From positions 126,889 through 190,888 of the forward strand of contig JXTB01000258.1 of assembly GCA_002914805.1 (NCBI GenBank): a stretch of 64,000 nucleotides of DNA. The letters are read 5' to 3'. The notes below the pieces were generated by a model. It was not told the origin of the DNA. It did not search any database and saw nothing but the letters and a program-made list of their open reading frames with translations. The position numbers and the translations under genes were made by a program. Below, one piece after another: positions 24,666-36,480 of the stretch. Every line of letters starts with the position of its first letter. Position 1 is the first letter of the stretch. This stretch comes from Parasponia andersonii. Taxonomy: Eukaryota; Streptophyta; Magnoliopsida; Rosales; Cannabaceae.

Positions 24666-27600
24666 TCTTTGTGATGTTCCCAAAGCACCTTGACAAGTGG
24701 AATCTCTCTGTAACGAAGCACCTTCAACTCTCTAGCCAATAAGTGAACAGGTTGCTCTTCATAGGACACATCTTCTTAGATCGGTACATGCATGTACTGA
24801 ACAACATGAGATTAGTCCGACATGTACTTCTTCAACATCGACACATAAAACACATTATGCACGTGACCCAACTATGCAAGCAAATTCAAGCGATACGCCA
24901 CTGGTCCAATTCTCTCAGTGATCTCAAAGGGAACAATATACCTTGGAGCAAGCTTACCCTTAACCCCAAATCTTGTCACACCATGCCTTGGAGTCACTTT
25001 CAAGAACACGGAATCACCAGTATTGAACTCTACCTCATGCCTCTTAGGGTCAGCATAATTCTTCTGGAGACTCTAAATCTCCTTGAGTCTTTCTTGGATA
25101 TTCTTGATCTTCTCAATAGTCTCTTCAATCAGTTCAAGTCCAAGGATAACATGCTTTTCAGGTTCTGCCCAATACAAAGGTGACCTACACGGCCTTCCAT
25201 ACAACACTTCATATGGAGCCACACCCACACTGATCTGGTAACTGTTATTATAAGCAAATTCCACCAAAGGAAGATGATCATCCCAGTTCCCACCAAAATC
25301 TAGTATGCAACAATGTAGCATGTCCTCAAGAATCTGAATAGTCCTTTTAGACTGTCATCTGACTTCGGATGGTGAGCTGTACTGATATCCAACTGCGTAC
25401 CCAACGCCTTCTGTAAGGCTCTCTAAAACTTGGAAGTGAACCTTGGATCTCTATAGGAGACTATGCTTGAAGGCATACCATGCAAGCGTATGATGTTCTC
25501 TATATAAAGTCTACTGAGCTTAGTAAGTGAGTAGTCTATCCGGATCGGTATAAAGTGAGCACTCTTCATCAACTGATTGATTACCACCCAAACTGTGTCA
25601 TTCTTCCTCAAGGTCTTCGGCAAACTAGTCACGAAGTCCATCGTGATCTTGTCCCACTTCCATTCCGGAATTGGCAACGGCTGAAGTAATCCAATTGGCC
25701 TCTGGTGTTCAGCCTTGATTTGCTGACAAGTCAAACACTTAGCCACAAAGGAAACTACATCTTTCTTCATTCCTTTCCACCAATACTATCTCTTCAAGTC
25801 TCGGTACATCTTATCACTACCCAGATGTACAGCGAATCTTGATTTGTGAGCCTCATTTAGAATAGTTTCTTGAAGATTAGGGTCATTAGCTACAGTCAAC
25901 TTCCCACTGAAAAGCAAAAATCCTTCCCTGTTAGTGCCCTAACTGTCTAATTGCTCACTATTCTGAAGCTGGTTCCAAATTATCCTCAACTCCCTGTCTT
26001 ACCACTGACTCTGTTGGACAATCTGGAGAAGTGATGGTGAAATCACAATGTTGCTCAAGCAAACAACACCTTTACTCTCAAGGTACTGTAAGTTATAGTC
26101 ACCAATTGCAACTGAGTTCCTCCAATCTTCAAACACCAGTACAGCTAGTGCACCACGAGACTTCCTACTCATTGCATCAGCTACAACATTAGCCTTACCA
26201 GGATGATACTGTGGGACGAAGTCATAATTCTTCATATACTCAACCCATCTTCGTTATCTTAAGTTCAGAATCTTCTGGGTAAAGAGATATTTCAAACTAT
26301 TATGATCAGAGAATATGTCAAACTTCACACCATATAAGTAACATCACCAAGCCTTCAAGGCAAAGATCACTGTTGCAAGCTCCATGTCATGGGTGAGATA
26401 GTTTTTTTCATGTGGCTTCAACCGATGAGAAGTATAAGCCACAACTCGACCATTCTGCATCAATACACATCCCAAACCCATCTTTGAAGCATCAGTATAC
26501 ATCACATAACGCTCGTTAGTATCAGGAATAGTAAGAACAAGTGTAGTGGTTAAGCTCTGCTTCAACCTGATAAAAGCTTCTTCACTTTCGTGATTCCAAA
26601 CAAACTTGATGTCCTTCCTGGTCAACTTTGTCAAGGACAAAGCAATTCTCGAGAAATCTTGCACAAAATGAAGGTAGTAGCCTGCCAAACCGAGAAAACT
26701 ACATGCCTCCGTCATATTTCTCGATCTTTCCCACTCTATGACAGCTTCGATCTTAGCAGGATTGACTGAAATACCTCCGTGAGAAATCACATAGCCCAAG
26801 AACTTCACTTCTGACATACAAAATTCACACTTCGATTTCTTGGCGTACAACCAATGATCTCTCAACATCTTAAGTACTATCCCCAGATATTCGGCATGCT
26901 CTTCTCGAGTCTTGGAATACACCAGGATGTCATCGATGAATACAACCACAAAATGGTCCAAAAATGGCCTGAAGACCTGATTCATGAGATCCATAAATAC
27001 TGCAAGAGCATTTGTCAGACCAAAAGGCATCACCAGAAACTCAAAATGACCATATCGAGTTCTAAATGTTGTCTTAGGTATATCATCCTCCCTTATCTTC
27101 AACTGATGATAACTGGATCTCAAATCGATCTTGGAGAAAAACCTTGAGAGTTGATCAAACAACTTATCTATCCTTGGCAAAGGATACTTGTTCTTCACTG
27201 TCAACTAATTCAACTTCCTGTAGTCCACACAGTGTCTCAACAAACCATCAGCTTTCTTCACGAACAAAACAGGAGCACTCTAAGGAGAAGTGCTACTGTG
27301 AATGAAGCTTTTGGAAAGCAGGTCATCCAACTATTCTCTTAATTCTTCCATCTTAGCAGGAGCCATGCGATAAGCTGGAATAGAAATTGGCTGAGCTCCA
27401 GGAACTAGTTCAATGCAGAACTCGATCTCCCTATCAAGTGTTAACCCCGGTAAGTCTTCAAGAAACACCTCCGAATACTCATACACCATCGAAATCCATA
27501 GGTCTTGATCGTCAGTCCTCACCTCGCTATCCATGGCAAACAAGTTCCCATAACACTCGAGTTTCTTCCTTCCACCCATGCACGTTTCAAAATAGGACTA

Positions 27601-28049
27601 GTCTTCAACAGACTCATTCTAGCTTGATAGATAATGGGATATCTATCACTAAGAAAAAGAGTCATTCACTTTTTATGACAATCTATAACGGCTCGATACT
27701 TCGACAACCAATCCATACCGAGTATCACATCATACTGCCCCATCGATAACACAATCAAATCAGCAAGAAGCTTTCTATCACCAACCAAAACTCGACAAGA
27801 CTTACATACACTAGACGCATCAGCTACTCCTCCTATAGGTGTACCCAACGTCAATACATAATCTAAATCAGAAAATTCCAATCTTAACAATTGAGCAAAC
27901 AATAAGGATATAAATGAATGGAATACACTAGAATCAAACAAAATATGTGCCCAAAAGTGTGAAAAAAGGATCATACCGTCAACAACACCTTGGCCAGTAC
28001 GATCCTGAGTGTCGTCTGTCCCAGTAAAAGCATAGGCTTGGCCAGTCAA
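24666..28049 (-). pseudogene. Pol polyprotein remnant (protease, RT, RNase H, integrase), Tekay-like
   Basis: Protease: HILFDSSVFHSFIS (about 27,890-27,935), with DSS in place of the usual DSG. RT: the start is split by stops near 27,205-27,330, then an open run of 286 codons (26,344-27,204) holds [19 protein letters not shown], the catalytic FIDDILVYS box and the start of RNase H ([14 protein letters not shown]). The connection region has [15 protein letters not shown] (about 26,165-26,210). Integrase: CLTCQQIKAEH zinc-finger end, MDFVTSLP, and SYRDPRFTSKF where SDRDPRF is usual, so the second catalytic Asp motif is altered. The C-terminal part (PLVKVLW-like text at 24,670-24,700) runs into the gap, so a chromodomain cannot be confirmed. 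More than ten stops interrupt it. Confidence 0.88.
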
Positions 28050-29133
28050 CTTCCCTTTCTCTTTGTTGCCTCTTCTCTAGCCCAGACGGCTACTGCTGGG
28101 TCCTGGACCACTACTACCAAAACTATGCCCACTCTGACTCCCTGAGGCCCAATGAGTCAGAAAACTCTGAGTAAAACCCTGAGAGCAAACTGATGCTGAT
28201 AAGGCTGAGGGGAAGTAAAAGCCTGCGAAATACCTTGTGACTGTTGTGGCCTTGTTTGAGTATTTTGATAAGAAACAGAACCGGGCTGGCTTTTCTGTGG
28301 TCCTTCCTGAGAAAGAGGAGATTTCTGCAGATGATTAGGACACTCCTTCTTCTAATGACCCTGCTAGCCACAAACAAAACATCCTCCGTATGGACTGCCT
28401 CTGCCACCTCCTGAAGAACCACTGCTATTCGAGCTCCCACTGTTCGGAATACCCTGGGCTGACCACTGCCCCTGATTCCTTTTGGTGGCTTTCCTGTCAT
28501 TACCTCTCTGCTGGTTCCTCCTTGAATCCAATCCTTCTTCAATAGTCTCTGCCCGCTGGGCAGCCACTGTAATCTCAGGAAGAGTACAGAAGGTCTGAGT
28601 ACCAATCTTGTTGAAAATGTTCCGATTCAGACGACTTCTGAACTTGGTAACTCGGTACTTCTCACTCGTACCTGGTCTAAGAGCAATACTTGCCAACTCA
28701 ATGAACTCTATCAGGTGCTCATTCACCGTTCTGTTACCTTGAATCAAAGTCTCAAACCAGTTCACAACTTCATCTTGTTGATCCTCATTGGCATACTAAG
28801 CCTTGAAAATCCGCTCAAAGTCTTCTCAAGTCAAGCCCACTACATTTTGTATCCGTTCCACTATTTCCCACTAATGAATGGCACTCCCTGTCAAACGGGT
28901 AACAGCAAAAACAGCCCAAAACTCAACCGGAGTACCAAGGGCCCGAAAATGCCTCTCCATCTCATACAACCAAGCAATTGCTGTGAGAGCATCTGGTCTC
29001 CCATCAAACTACTCTGGCTAGAGACGTATGAATCGTTGGAGATTATTAGCTTGATCCAACTGGCATTCCCTCAGAGCTAGAGGGTGATAGTCTGGATTAC
29101 TTATCTGGATGAATGCCTGCTGCACCATTTATA
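28050..29133 (-). pseudogene. Gag remnant with zinc knuckle, Tekay-like
   Basis: A frame readable from about 29,133 (MVQQAFIQIS) includes a capsid-like segment (FDGRPDALTAIAWLYEMERH, EDFERIF, then NWFETLIQGNRTVNEHLIEF at about 28,700-28,765). It then runs through a Gly/Ser-rich linker to a CX2CX4HX4C zinc knuckle near 28,345-28,385 (CFVCG...GH...KEC). Two stops fall inside the knuckle, and others interrupt the N-terminal half. Gag packages element RNA; this copy cannot. Confidence 0.78.
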
Positions 29134-29935
29134 GCATCAATTTTCATTAGGTTATATATGGCAATAATATATTCTTATAACATTACTAATTCAAAGATCT
29201 ACCAAGGAGATGATTGAAACATGTATCATTCAAGCTAGATCCAATTAAGATTAACTTTTCCAGCTTTAATCCTAATTTATTTATCCTAAATATTGGTGGC
29301 CAAAAAATAATAGGAATTAGTAATTAAGCTCACTTGAATGAACTAGAGAAAATTTTCATAAACATCAAAACAATACTTAACCAGTCATTACAATCTTAGA
29401 TTCATCATAATCCCAGCTAAGAAAAAACTTAGCTCATGTTTTGGGGCTCAAAAATCATCAGCTTAAAATATTCCATAGATTACAGAAAATCCAAGAAAAG
29501 AAAAGAAATTAAATACAAAGAAGATTTAAAAAGGTAAGGAAAAGTCTAACTGGATAATGGTAATTGGAGCTTCCTGCTGCTAGTACTCCCTCTCCTTCAC
29601 CCGCTCTTCTCTGTACTATCCTCCTTTCTTTCTTTCATTTTCTGAATTTTGCTTCCTGCTCAGCCGCCACACCCTTCTTCCTATAGTACACTTTTCTTTT
29701 ATATTAGAGTAGGTAAGATACTCTAACACACGTGTCAGCCAAATATGGAGTAAGGACCACTTTTGCTTCATTTTCCCTTAGCTGGTTTTTAATATGAGCT
29801 GTCAGCACCAGTTGTGTATAAAAGATGCCGGTTGGAAATAAGGAAAAATACCTAAACTAGACAATGTAGTCCTTTAAAACGTCTATCCTAAGACTCAAAA
29901 ATATGCTAAATAACTCTATTTTTATAGAGTTATCA
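29134..29935 (-). repeat. Putative 5' LTR and leader of the Tekay-like element
   Basis: About 800 bp of non-coding DNA upstream of gag on the minus strand. It starts TGATAACTCTATAAAAATAG at 29,935, includes an ACACGTGTGT motif near 29,730, and has a pyrimidine/GA-rich leader-like part near 29,570-29,640. It does not resemble LTR family A. No clear primer-binding site is found, so the LTR/leader boundary is unknown; a site like TTGGTAGATC near 29,200 is only a weak candidate. Confidence 0.5.
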
Positions 29936-30272
29936 GAAGTATCATTCTTTATTATGACCGTCTATCGGGACTTCGATACGTAGTGTCAGAATTATGATAG
30001 CACTTACGTTATTATTACGCTATTATTATTATTATTATTATATTATATTGTAAGCACGATATCCTATAACCACTACCGTGGCAAGGACACTGTAAAAAAT
30101 ATCGTTTTCTATATCGACCATGTACTATGACTTCGACACATAGACAGTGTTGTGATAACTCTTATACCTGTACAATTTTTGTAGCCTAACTATAATCCTA
30201 GTTAATCTTTGTTTTATATTAATTAATCATAATTTTTATTAATTAATCAAAGCACAAGTCCGATCCTAAACA
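29936..30272 (+). repeat. 3' LTR of the Ogre-like element, final part
   Basis: Matches 11,078-11,395 of the 5' LTR: GAAGTATCATTCTTTATTAT, the ATT-rich microsatellite, GGCAAGGACACTGT, and the end CGATCCTAAACA. It ends at 30,272 with CA, followed by GTATA, the likely target-site duplication. Confidence 0.88.
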
Positions 30273-31487
30273 GTATATAAGTTTACCTTTTATGTTTGGA
30301 TTTTATTATCATGTTTAAATACAAATGCTAGTTAATACTTTATAAGTCTACTACGTATTTGTGGTGCGACTAACCCAAAAGCGGGTTCGTGCACCTTTTT
30401 TTTTAAACAAATCACTGCATAATATTTTTTTTTCCAGAATATTTTAGCCATTTGAACTTTTAGATTTTTCCCTTTTCATATGAGTTCTGTACGAGATGAA
30501 GTAAGCTCTTACGTGGCAAACTTCGATCTCAGTTAGGCAAGAAAAAGTAGATGAATAAGCTCTTATGTTGCTCTCGACTTAGAAAGAAGGCTTCCGGCAG
30601 TCGCATTTCGAAGTTTCCACCACCTTATTTTGACTTCTCATAAATCAGGCAGCACAAGGAACGTGACACGGACCACCAAGGAATACCGCTTGGTTTTCGT
30701 TCTTTTCCTTTTAAATAAAAGAAATCTCGACTTTTAGATACCGAAAGAACTCCCAAGTCCCAACAACCCATTTGTTTGTCTTCACTAGATAAGAGTTTAT
30801 TATCCAATTTAGCAGGTCAAAAAAGCTTTTTTCATCACAATTGGAATGACAAGACTCACACATCAATTATAATTCATATCCTATTGGATCAGTTAACGGC
30901 AATAAAAACTAATTCTCATAGGTGGATATAGGTGGTGTTTGTATCCAAATGAGGATTGAATAGAACTTTTGTTTGCAGTTTGCACGAAGGAAAAAGGGGC
31001 AAAAATCCCATTTTCTCAAATATAGATGAATCTCCCAAACGTTAAGATTAAGACAAAGTTTAGTCAACAAAATACTCTTTCCCATTATCCAACTAAACAC
31101 AACCAAGCCAGCTTTGGCAAGATATTAAAGCACCTGGCAGAGTTCAACACCTGAGCGTTGATCTTTCACATTTTGCATGGTCTTCACATCACTTAAATAA
31201 AAATTACACCCATACAAACGGTTTCCCTACTCTAAAATCATCTCTAAAAACCTCTTCAATGTACACCTACCTTTCAGAGGCCATCCCAGCACTCTCAAAG
31301 TCTAATTAGAAAAGCATCAGTTCTTACATGAGAGCTAACAAACAAAGTGAAAATTAGAAAATCATTTTTTGTGACACCAATTCTATTGAACCGTATCGTT
31401 CTCCTGCTTATTGTTAGCAGTAATTTTGGGCTTGAAATATGCCAAAACTACATAATTAAAGAGACTGCCCTAAAACTAGGCTCTCGA
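30273..31487. other. Intergenic and 3' flank of the bZIP gene
   Basis: No protein family recognised. The part nearest 31,487 should hold the 3' UTR of the minus-strand bZIP gene. Small open frames at 30,625-31,106 show no family match. Confidence 0.55.
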
Positions 31488-34400
31488 TCATCCAGCAGCG
31501 ACAGCATCAGCCCTCGGACTTGCATCCAGGAGTTGATGTAGCTTGGTCCCTGAGTTCGAGTTTTTATCGTACGTCTCATTGACTTCCTCGACAGTCCTAT
31601 CAATGGAACCAGAGTTGTTAACTCGGGACAGTAGGTTTTCCGTACTAATAGGTTGAGTCCTCTTGTCGACGTTGTTCAAAATGATCTCTTCTGTATGTCC
31701 TAGCTGTGCATTTCTCAGCTTATCCTGTATGTTAACGAAATCAGAGTTAGTAGAAAGCATGAAATCATTAGGCAAATTCATCAGTTCTGGGAAGTCGTGA
31801 TTCCCGAAATGAACAATGGATATACCACTAGTTTAGCATTTTCAAGCCTCAGCTTCTCTGAGTTTTCTGTTAATCGATTTAATTCAGATTTAAGTGTCAC
31901 GTTCTCAGCAGTCAATGATTCAACTTTGCGTGCAAGTTCTTCAGTCTCAGCCTAAACAAGAATAAAATTAAGCCCCCTCAGATTTCAAAGTAATGAATAC
32001 GTACCAAGAAGAGACTAAATGAGGGTGAAATAAGAGGAGACAAGGCACTTCCACATTATCTCATACCTGCTTCCTCAACCTTGACCTCCGAGCAGATTCT
32101 CGGTTGGACTGTTTCCTTCTTTCACGCTTCAGCTCCCGTTCATTCTGTAAACATAGTCCAATCACCACAGTTCAAGATTTTTTAAACATGATCAGGAGAA
32201 ATAAGGATATTTACACAAGAGAATAGCATATCCAGGTCATACCTGTAACCAAGAGTCAGAAGGCAATACTGTACAAGCTTGGCTGAGGTTAGTAGGACTG
32301 GTCTTAGGGTTCAGGTTAGAAGAGTTTCTGAGTTCTAATCCTGTGGTCATGCCAGGAGAAACTACAGGTCCAACCAACTTTCCTGTGACACCAGCAGTAG
32401 AAACAGTTGCACCCAGTGTCTTTCCAGAAATCTCCTTAGCAGAAACTCGATTGACCTGCTTCTCAGTCTTCTCATCTCCAGCTATTGTAATATGACCGAA
32501 TATAGGCATTAGAACATAAATCAACTCAAAAGATTCCTAAGTTTCAATTACAAGTCCAAAGAAATTATCCATGCGCAGAGTTGTTCATACAATTATAGTG
32601 CTGAAAGACAAATCTTCATGGGATAACTTCTGATGGTTCAGAAGTGAAAATTGACCAAAATTTTATATGGTGCAATTTGTGTGCATTGAATGATGCTCAT
32701 TTTCTAATTGCACTTGGTGTAATTTGACTTACAGGGTGAAAAGTAGTGATAAAAGATCCACTAGATTTCTCACAAGATGTAACTGCTTAGAAAGGAATCA
32801 TACCAAAGGTTGGTGTCCCCTCACGACTTCTCTTTCTTCTGCTCTGATTTGCCTGAATATAAAGACACGCAAAGATTGCAATTAATTTTAATAACTCAGA
32901 TGACAGGATCAGCATGGAGAATAAATTCTAATAGAACAGGAGGAATCCCTCACCCCAGCAGTATTCCCATAACTGCCATCACTTGAACCTTCTGTTTGCG
33001 TACTGTAGTGTGGTCATACGAGTTCAAATTAGCCGAGGAAAAATGAAAAAATGTACTAAAAAGGGCCAACTCTAATAGACAAATCTCCTGGACACATGAC
33101 GAAGGATTCTAGTTGGTCGAGACCACCACATTGGTGCGATCACAAAACATTGAGGATATAAAAATTAGGGAAGAAAAACTGTTTTTAACAAACCTCTGCG
33201 ACAGCATCTGTTCCGCCCCACTATCAGAATTATCATTGCCTATTGACATGGCAAGTGGATCAAACCCTTTCATCTTTTTCCCTAACTCTTTCTCCGTAGT
33301 TCCAGATGACTTTGTAGGTGTTTCCACACTCATAGGAGTCAAAGCCTGGATTAGATTACAAGAAAATCCACTTTTAATAATGGATGAACTAGAATTCCAG
33401 ACCTGATGAAACCAAGAGATGAGGATACACTTACAGCAGGTGATGACGGAACCCCTTGACCATGTGTTCCCTAAATGAAAAGGAAAAAGTCCTTTAGCAT
33501 GAAAGAAAACTTGAGGATCTAAAAGCTTGAATTTTATTTGGCAGAAACAAAAGAAAGAAAGAAAAACAGGACGAAAAAACATTGGAGAGGGAATCAAGCA
33601 TATATATATTTAAATGAAACCAAAAGATTGCTGTTGGGTGGCGGGTTGGGGCCTGGGGGGACTACAACCATTTAACTCAAACTATTTACACCTTGGAGAC
33701 TGTCTACCAACCTTTTAAGCAGAAAGAAAAACAGAACCATTGTAAAAGTGTAGGATATACAACACATATGTCAACTATAAACACTTACAAGAGGTACTGC
33801 AGGATGTGCATAAACATTTCCATGAGAGTAGATTGCCGCGTAAGGCGCCCCATAAGGTGGCATCATAGGCTGGAAGAATTAATAAAACAAGTCAGCTGAT
33901 CATCCAATTACTGAGTGTGCTGACGTTATTCCTCAGAGTAAGAAGAATAAATGACATGAAATTCAAAAAGCAAAAACTTATAACTGCTTTGATGATTTGG
34001 GAACTACCTGTGGTGGACCCCACATATAGGGGTGAGGAGCATGGCCAGCAGCTACAGCTGAGCTGTAATATGGTGGGAGAGTAACTCTGGGACCATAATA
34101 TGCCTGAATACGTATTAAATATTCTGGAATGGGTTAATATGACTGAAGCATATGAAAATCTACTACTAATTGGTTTAAGCAAAACATGAAAAGTAGATCA
34201 ATAACCTGCATGGCTGCCCAATCAGGATAGACATGAACATTGGACTGATTGGTATGAGTTATCTGATCCTGTAAATACAAATAGATATATCAATACCATA
34301 ACGACAGTTTCTCAAACAAGCTAGAGCTAATAGCCCAGAAAAGAAGAAATATTAACACACGAACACCCTAAAACTCTTCAATGTTTCAGAATAATTTAGA

Positions 34401-34543
34401 CACTAAGACAAAATAAATAAGACATGCATTTTGCATATCAGACATCTAAATTTCTATTTTAGAAGTTGACCACAGCTTACCGGGGTAGCTGGCGGAGATG
34501 ATTTTTCAGTTTTAGCACAATTTATCTCTTCATCGTTTCCCAT
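31488..34543 (-). CDS. G-box-binding factor, bZIP transcription factor (GBF family)
   Basis: Nuclear bZIP protein that binds CACGTG-type G-boxes as dimers. I read 12 coding exons, all phase-consistent: 34543-34481, 34268-34206, 34103-34008, 33869-33789, 33470-33435, 33345-33194, 33002-32954, 32852-32804, 32481-32243, 32144-32067, 31951-31826 and 31724-31488. They sum to 422 residues. Start MGNDEEINCAKTEKSSPPAT. Residues 30-115 are the Pro-rich GBF multifunctional mosaic region (VYPDWAAMQAYYG, HPYMWGPPQ, PMMPPYGAPYAAIYSHG). The basic region is RKQSNRESARRSRLRK, with the bZIP Asn-x7-Arg pattern at about N290 and R298. The leucine zipper starts near residue 303 (ARKVESLTAENVTLKSEL). The C-terminus ends ADAVAAG. 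It looks intact, and domain order and length are normal for GBF1/GBF3-like proteins. Confidence 0.94.
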
Positions 34544-36480
34544 AGTCCAGCACCAAGGAGATATTGGAGCTTCCTCGATAGCCGAATCAATCTGTTAAAC
34601 TTAAATACTGAAGGTCAATCTACCTCGCTGCATCAAATGGAACACGTGACAAATTGTGATAACAATACAAATTGCAGGATAAATCATATAAATGGAATTA
34701 GAATTATACTTTAAACTGATTTAATAGTCAATCTTACATATGAATGGAGTTAGAATTACATCTTTAAACTAATTTATTAGTCAATCTTACCACATATGTT
34801 AGAGAACCACAAATTTTTGTTTTAAATCCAAATGACCGACAACGATGCTCGATCCCTGATTCTCAACACGGAGAGAAATGTTCGAGAGCAAATTACAAGA
34901 CAAAAGCATAACCAGAAGCTCTTCTTTTTTTCCTTTTTTTTTTTCCCCCGTTAATCAGCTCTGTGTACAAATTAAATAAGAAAAGGCATAAACTTCAGAA
35001 TTCAAGCCTAACTCGTTGGCTTCCTTGAATGGACCAATGGGTGTTTCAGCTGTAAACAAATATATACATACACTTTCCTCCTTATGGACTCAAAATATTT
35101 TGTCCACTTTCCTAGTAAGTCCGCCTGAGCTCGTAAGACTGATTCAATGTTCAAGCAACTCCTGAACCAGTCTCTTAACAGTTAAAACATCTCAAAGTTC
35201 GTATCAGTACAGTTTCCTAGGATACTACAACATTGTTGATCTCTCTCTTTCTCAGATGGACTATGCCATTATGAATGAAGACACGTACCCATTTTATATG
35301 GAACAGGAATATAGAAACAAATTTTAGACAAATAAACACCAAAGCGGCAAGGTACATATTACTTTCACATAGCCATAACCAGCAAGACCATCCCACCTAA
35401 ATATACACGTGGGGTCTTCTGTGATATAAAACTGTATACAGAGACAAGTTTCACCACAACCCAAATCTTAAAATTCTTTTTTTTTTTTTTTTTCCATGTA
35501 AAGAAACAACCGATCAATTTTTTTTTTTTTTTTTTTAAAGATCTTGAAGAACAAATAGACATTCTTTTCCAGTAAAAAGGAAGAAAGAGAGTACACAGAT
35601 ATTTAGATAAAATGAAATTAAAGAACAATCTAGAAATTCCACCATCGATAATACACAGCAAGTCCAGGGTCAATAAAGTCTTTCCAGCATCTCACTTGAT
35701 AAGTAGACGGTGAGGAAGTTTTATCTCAACGGATAATCTGGACATTAAATGACAAAAACACCCTCGGAAGAAAACTTTGATTAAAAAGTTGAACACTTTC
35801 TCTATTTAATTAATAAATTTCCCAAACTGAAAACGAAGCAGAACAAAGATTTAAACAAAAATCTTACTCTAATTATTTCTGATTATCTAGTTCTAATCCA
35901 AGCCTCTGAATTAATATTTAATTATAGATATAGATATAAATGAATTGATCCTTGGAAAAAGAGAGGTAAACATGTACCAGGTGAATCAGAAATTTTCCAG
36001 GAAAAAACAATATATGTCTCAAAGATCTATATAAGCTTCAACTCTAATCCTATACTTTTTGCTACAAAAAAAAAATATAGATTAATTTATTTTTACTAGT
36101 AATTGGAGTTTTTTTTTTCTTTTCTATGAAAAAAAAAAAAACAAATGTCCACCGATTAATTTCGTTATCCATGCATTCTATATGAGGAAACCTTACGAGA
36201 AAAAAAAAAAAAAAAAACACAGAGAGAACGCTCAACTCGGAACTCTACATACCTTTGACTCCAAAATCCAAAACTCAACCTCCTCTAAAATTCCCGACAA
36301 AATTATTCTTCAGAGCTTCAAGTGTCGTCAATGGCGAAATCCCCAAACTTCACAGCATTTTCTCTCTCTAATCTCTCTCTCTCTCTCTCTCTCTCTCTAG
36401 AATCTGAGCCAAAAAAGTTACGGAAGAAAGGGAGGGAGGGGGGCTGAGGCTGAAGAAGAAGGAAGAAAATAGAATGAAAA
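34544..36480 (-). promoter_or_regulatory. 5' UTR with long intron of the bZIP gene
   Basis: A minus-strand acceptor (TTAACAG then ATTGATTCGG) lies just upstream of the ATG near 34,594. A strong donor (CAAAG then GTATGTAG) is at 36,253/36,252. Together they predict a 5' UTR intron of about 1.66 kb. The first exon then lies in about 36,253-36,480 and includes a GA microsatellite (plus-strand CT run at 36,368-36,400). Poly-T and poly-A runs (35,465-35,540, 36,064-36,220) fall inside the intron. Confidence 0.6.

Larger units (their letters stand above)
24666..29935 (-). mobile_element. Chromovirus-like (Tekay/Del-type) Ty3/Gypsy element, nested, truncated by gap
   Basis: Gag, protease, RT, RNase H and integrase remnants lie in the usual Gypsy order on the minus strand. 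Protein wording ([53 protein letters not shown]) is typical of the Tekay/Del branch of chromoviruses. The right end fits an LTR start TGATAACTCTATA on the minus strand at 29,935, with the host LTR resuming at 29,936 (GAAGT). The 3' LTR is not seen and would lie in the N gap. Many stops mean it is dead. Confidence 0.8.
9488..30272 (+). mobile_element. Ogre-like Tat-clade Ty3/Gypsy retrotransposon, decayed, with nested insertions
   Basis: The two LTRs match along their whole length: 9,488-11,395, and 21,517-22,680 plus 29,936-30,272. The second is interrupted. The 5' LTR is 1,908 bp. The two 3' pieces sum to 1,501 bp, and the missing middle corresponds to 10,649-11,077 of the 5' copy (429 bp), so the original was about 1,930 bp. 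Flanks GTTTA (9,483-9,487) and GTATA (30,273-30,277) look like a 5 bp target-site duplication with one change. The internal region is about 10.1 kb, giving an original element near 14 kb. Protease, reverse transcriptase and integrase remnants are on the plus strand. The long LTRs, long 3' non-coding tract and antisense ORF fit the Tat clade. I infer Ogre-like from protein wording; many stops make it long inactive. Confidence 0.88.

Noticed and set aside
24097-24696. Open frames up to 199 codons on both strands around a GA/CT microsatellite
   Set aside because: They lie in LTR family A (matching the solo LTR at 47.6-48.1 kb) and are partly poly-Arg/Glu or poly-Ser/Leu from the microsatellite.
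22681-29935. One single Tekay element with LTR family A as its LTR
   Set aside because: The host LTR break points differ by 429 bp, and the right-hand end shows no family-A sequence, so two insertions fit better. The gap leaves this open.
33109-33597. A 162-codon minus-strand open frame
   Set aside because: It is one exon of the GBF gene read through both neighbouring introns.
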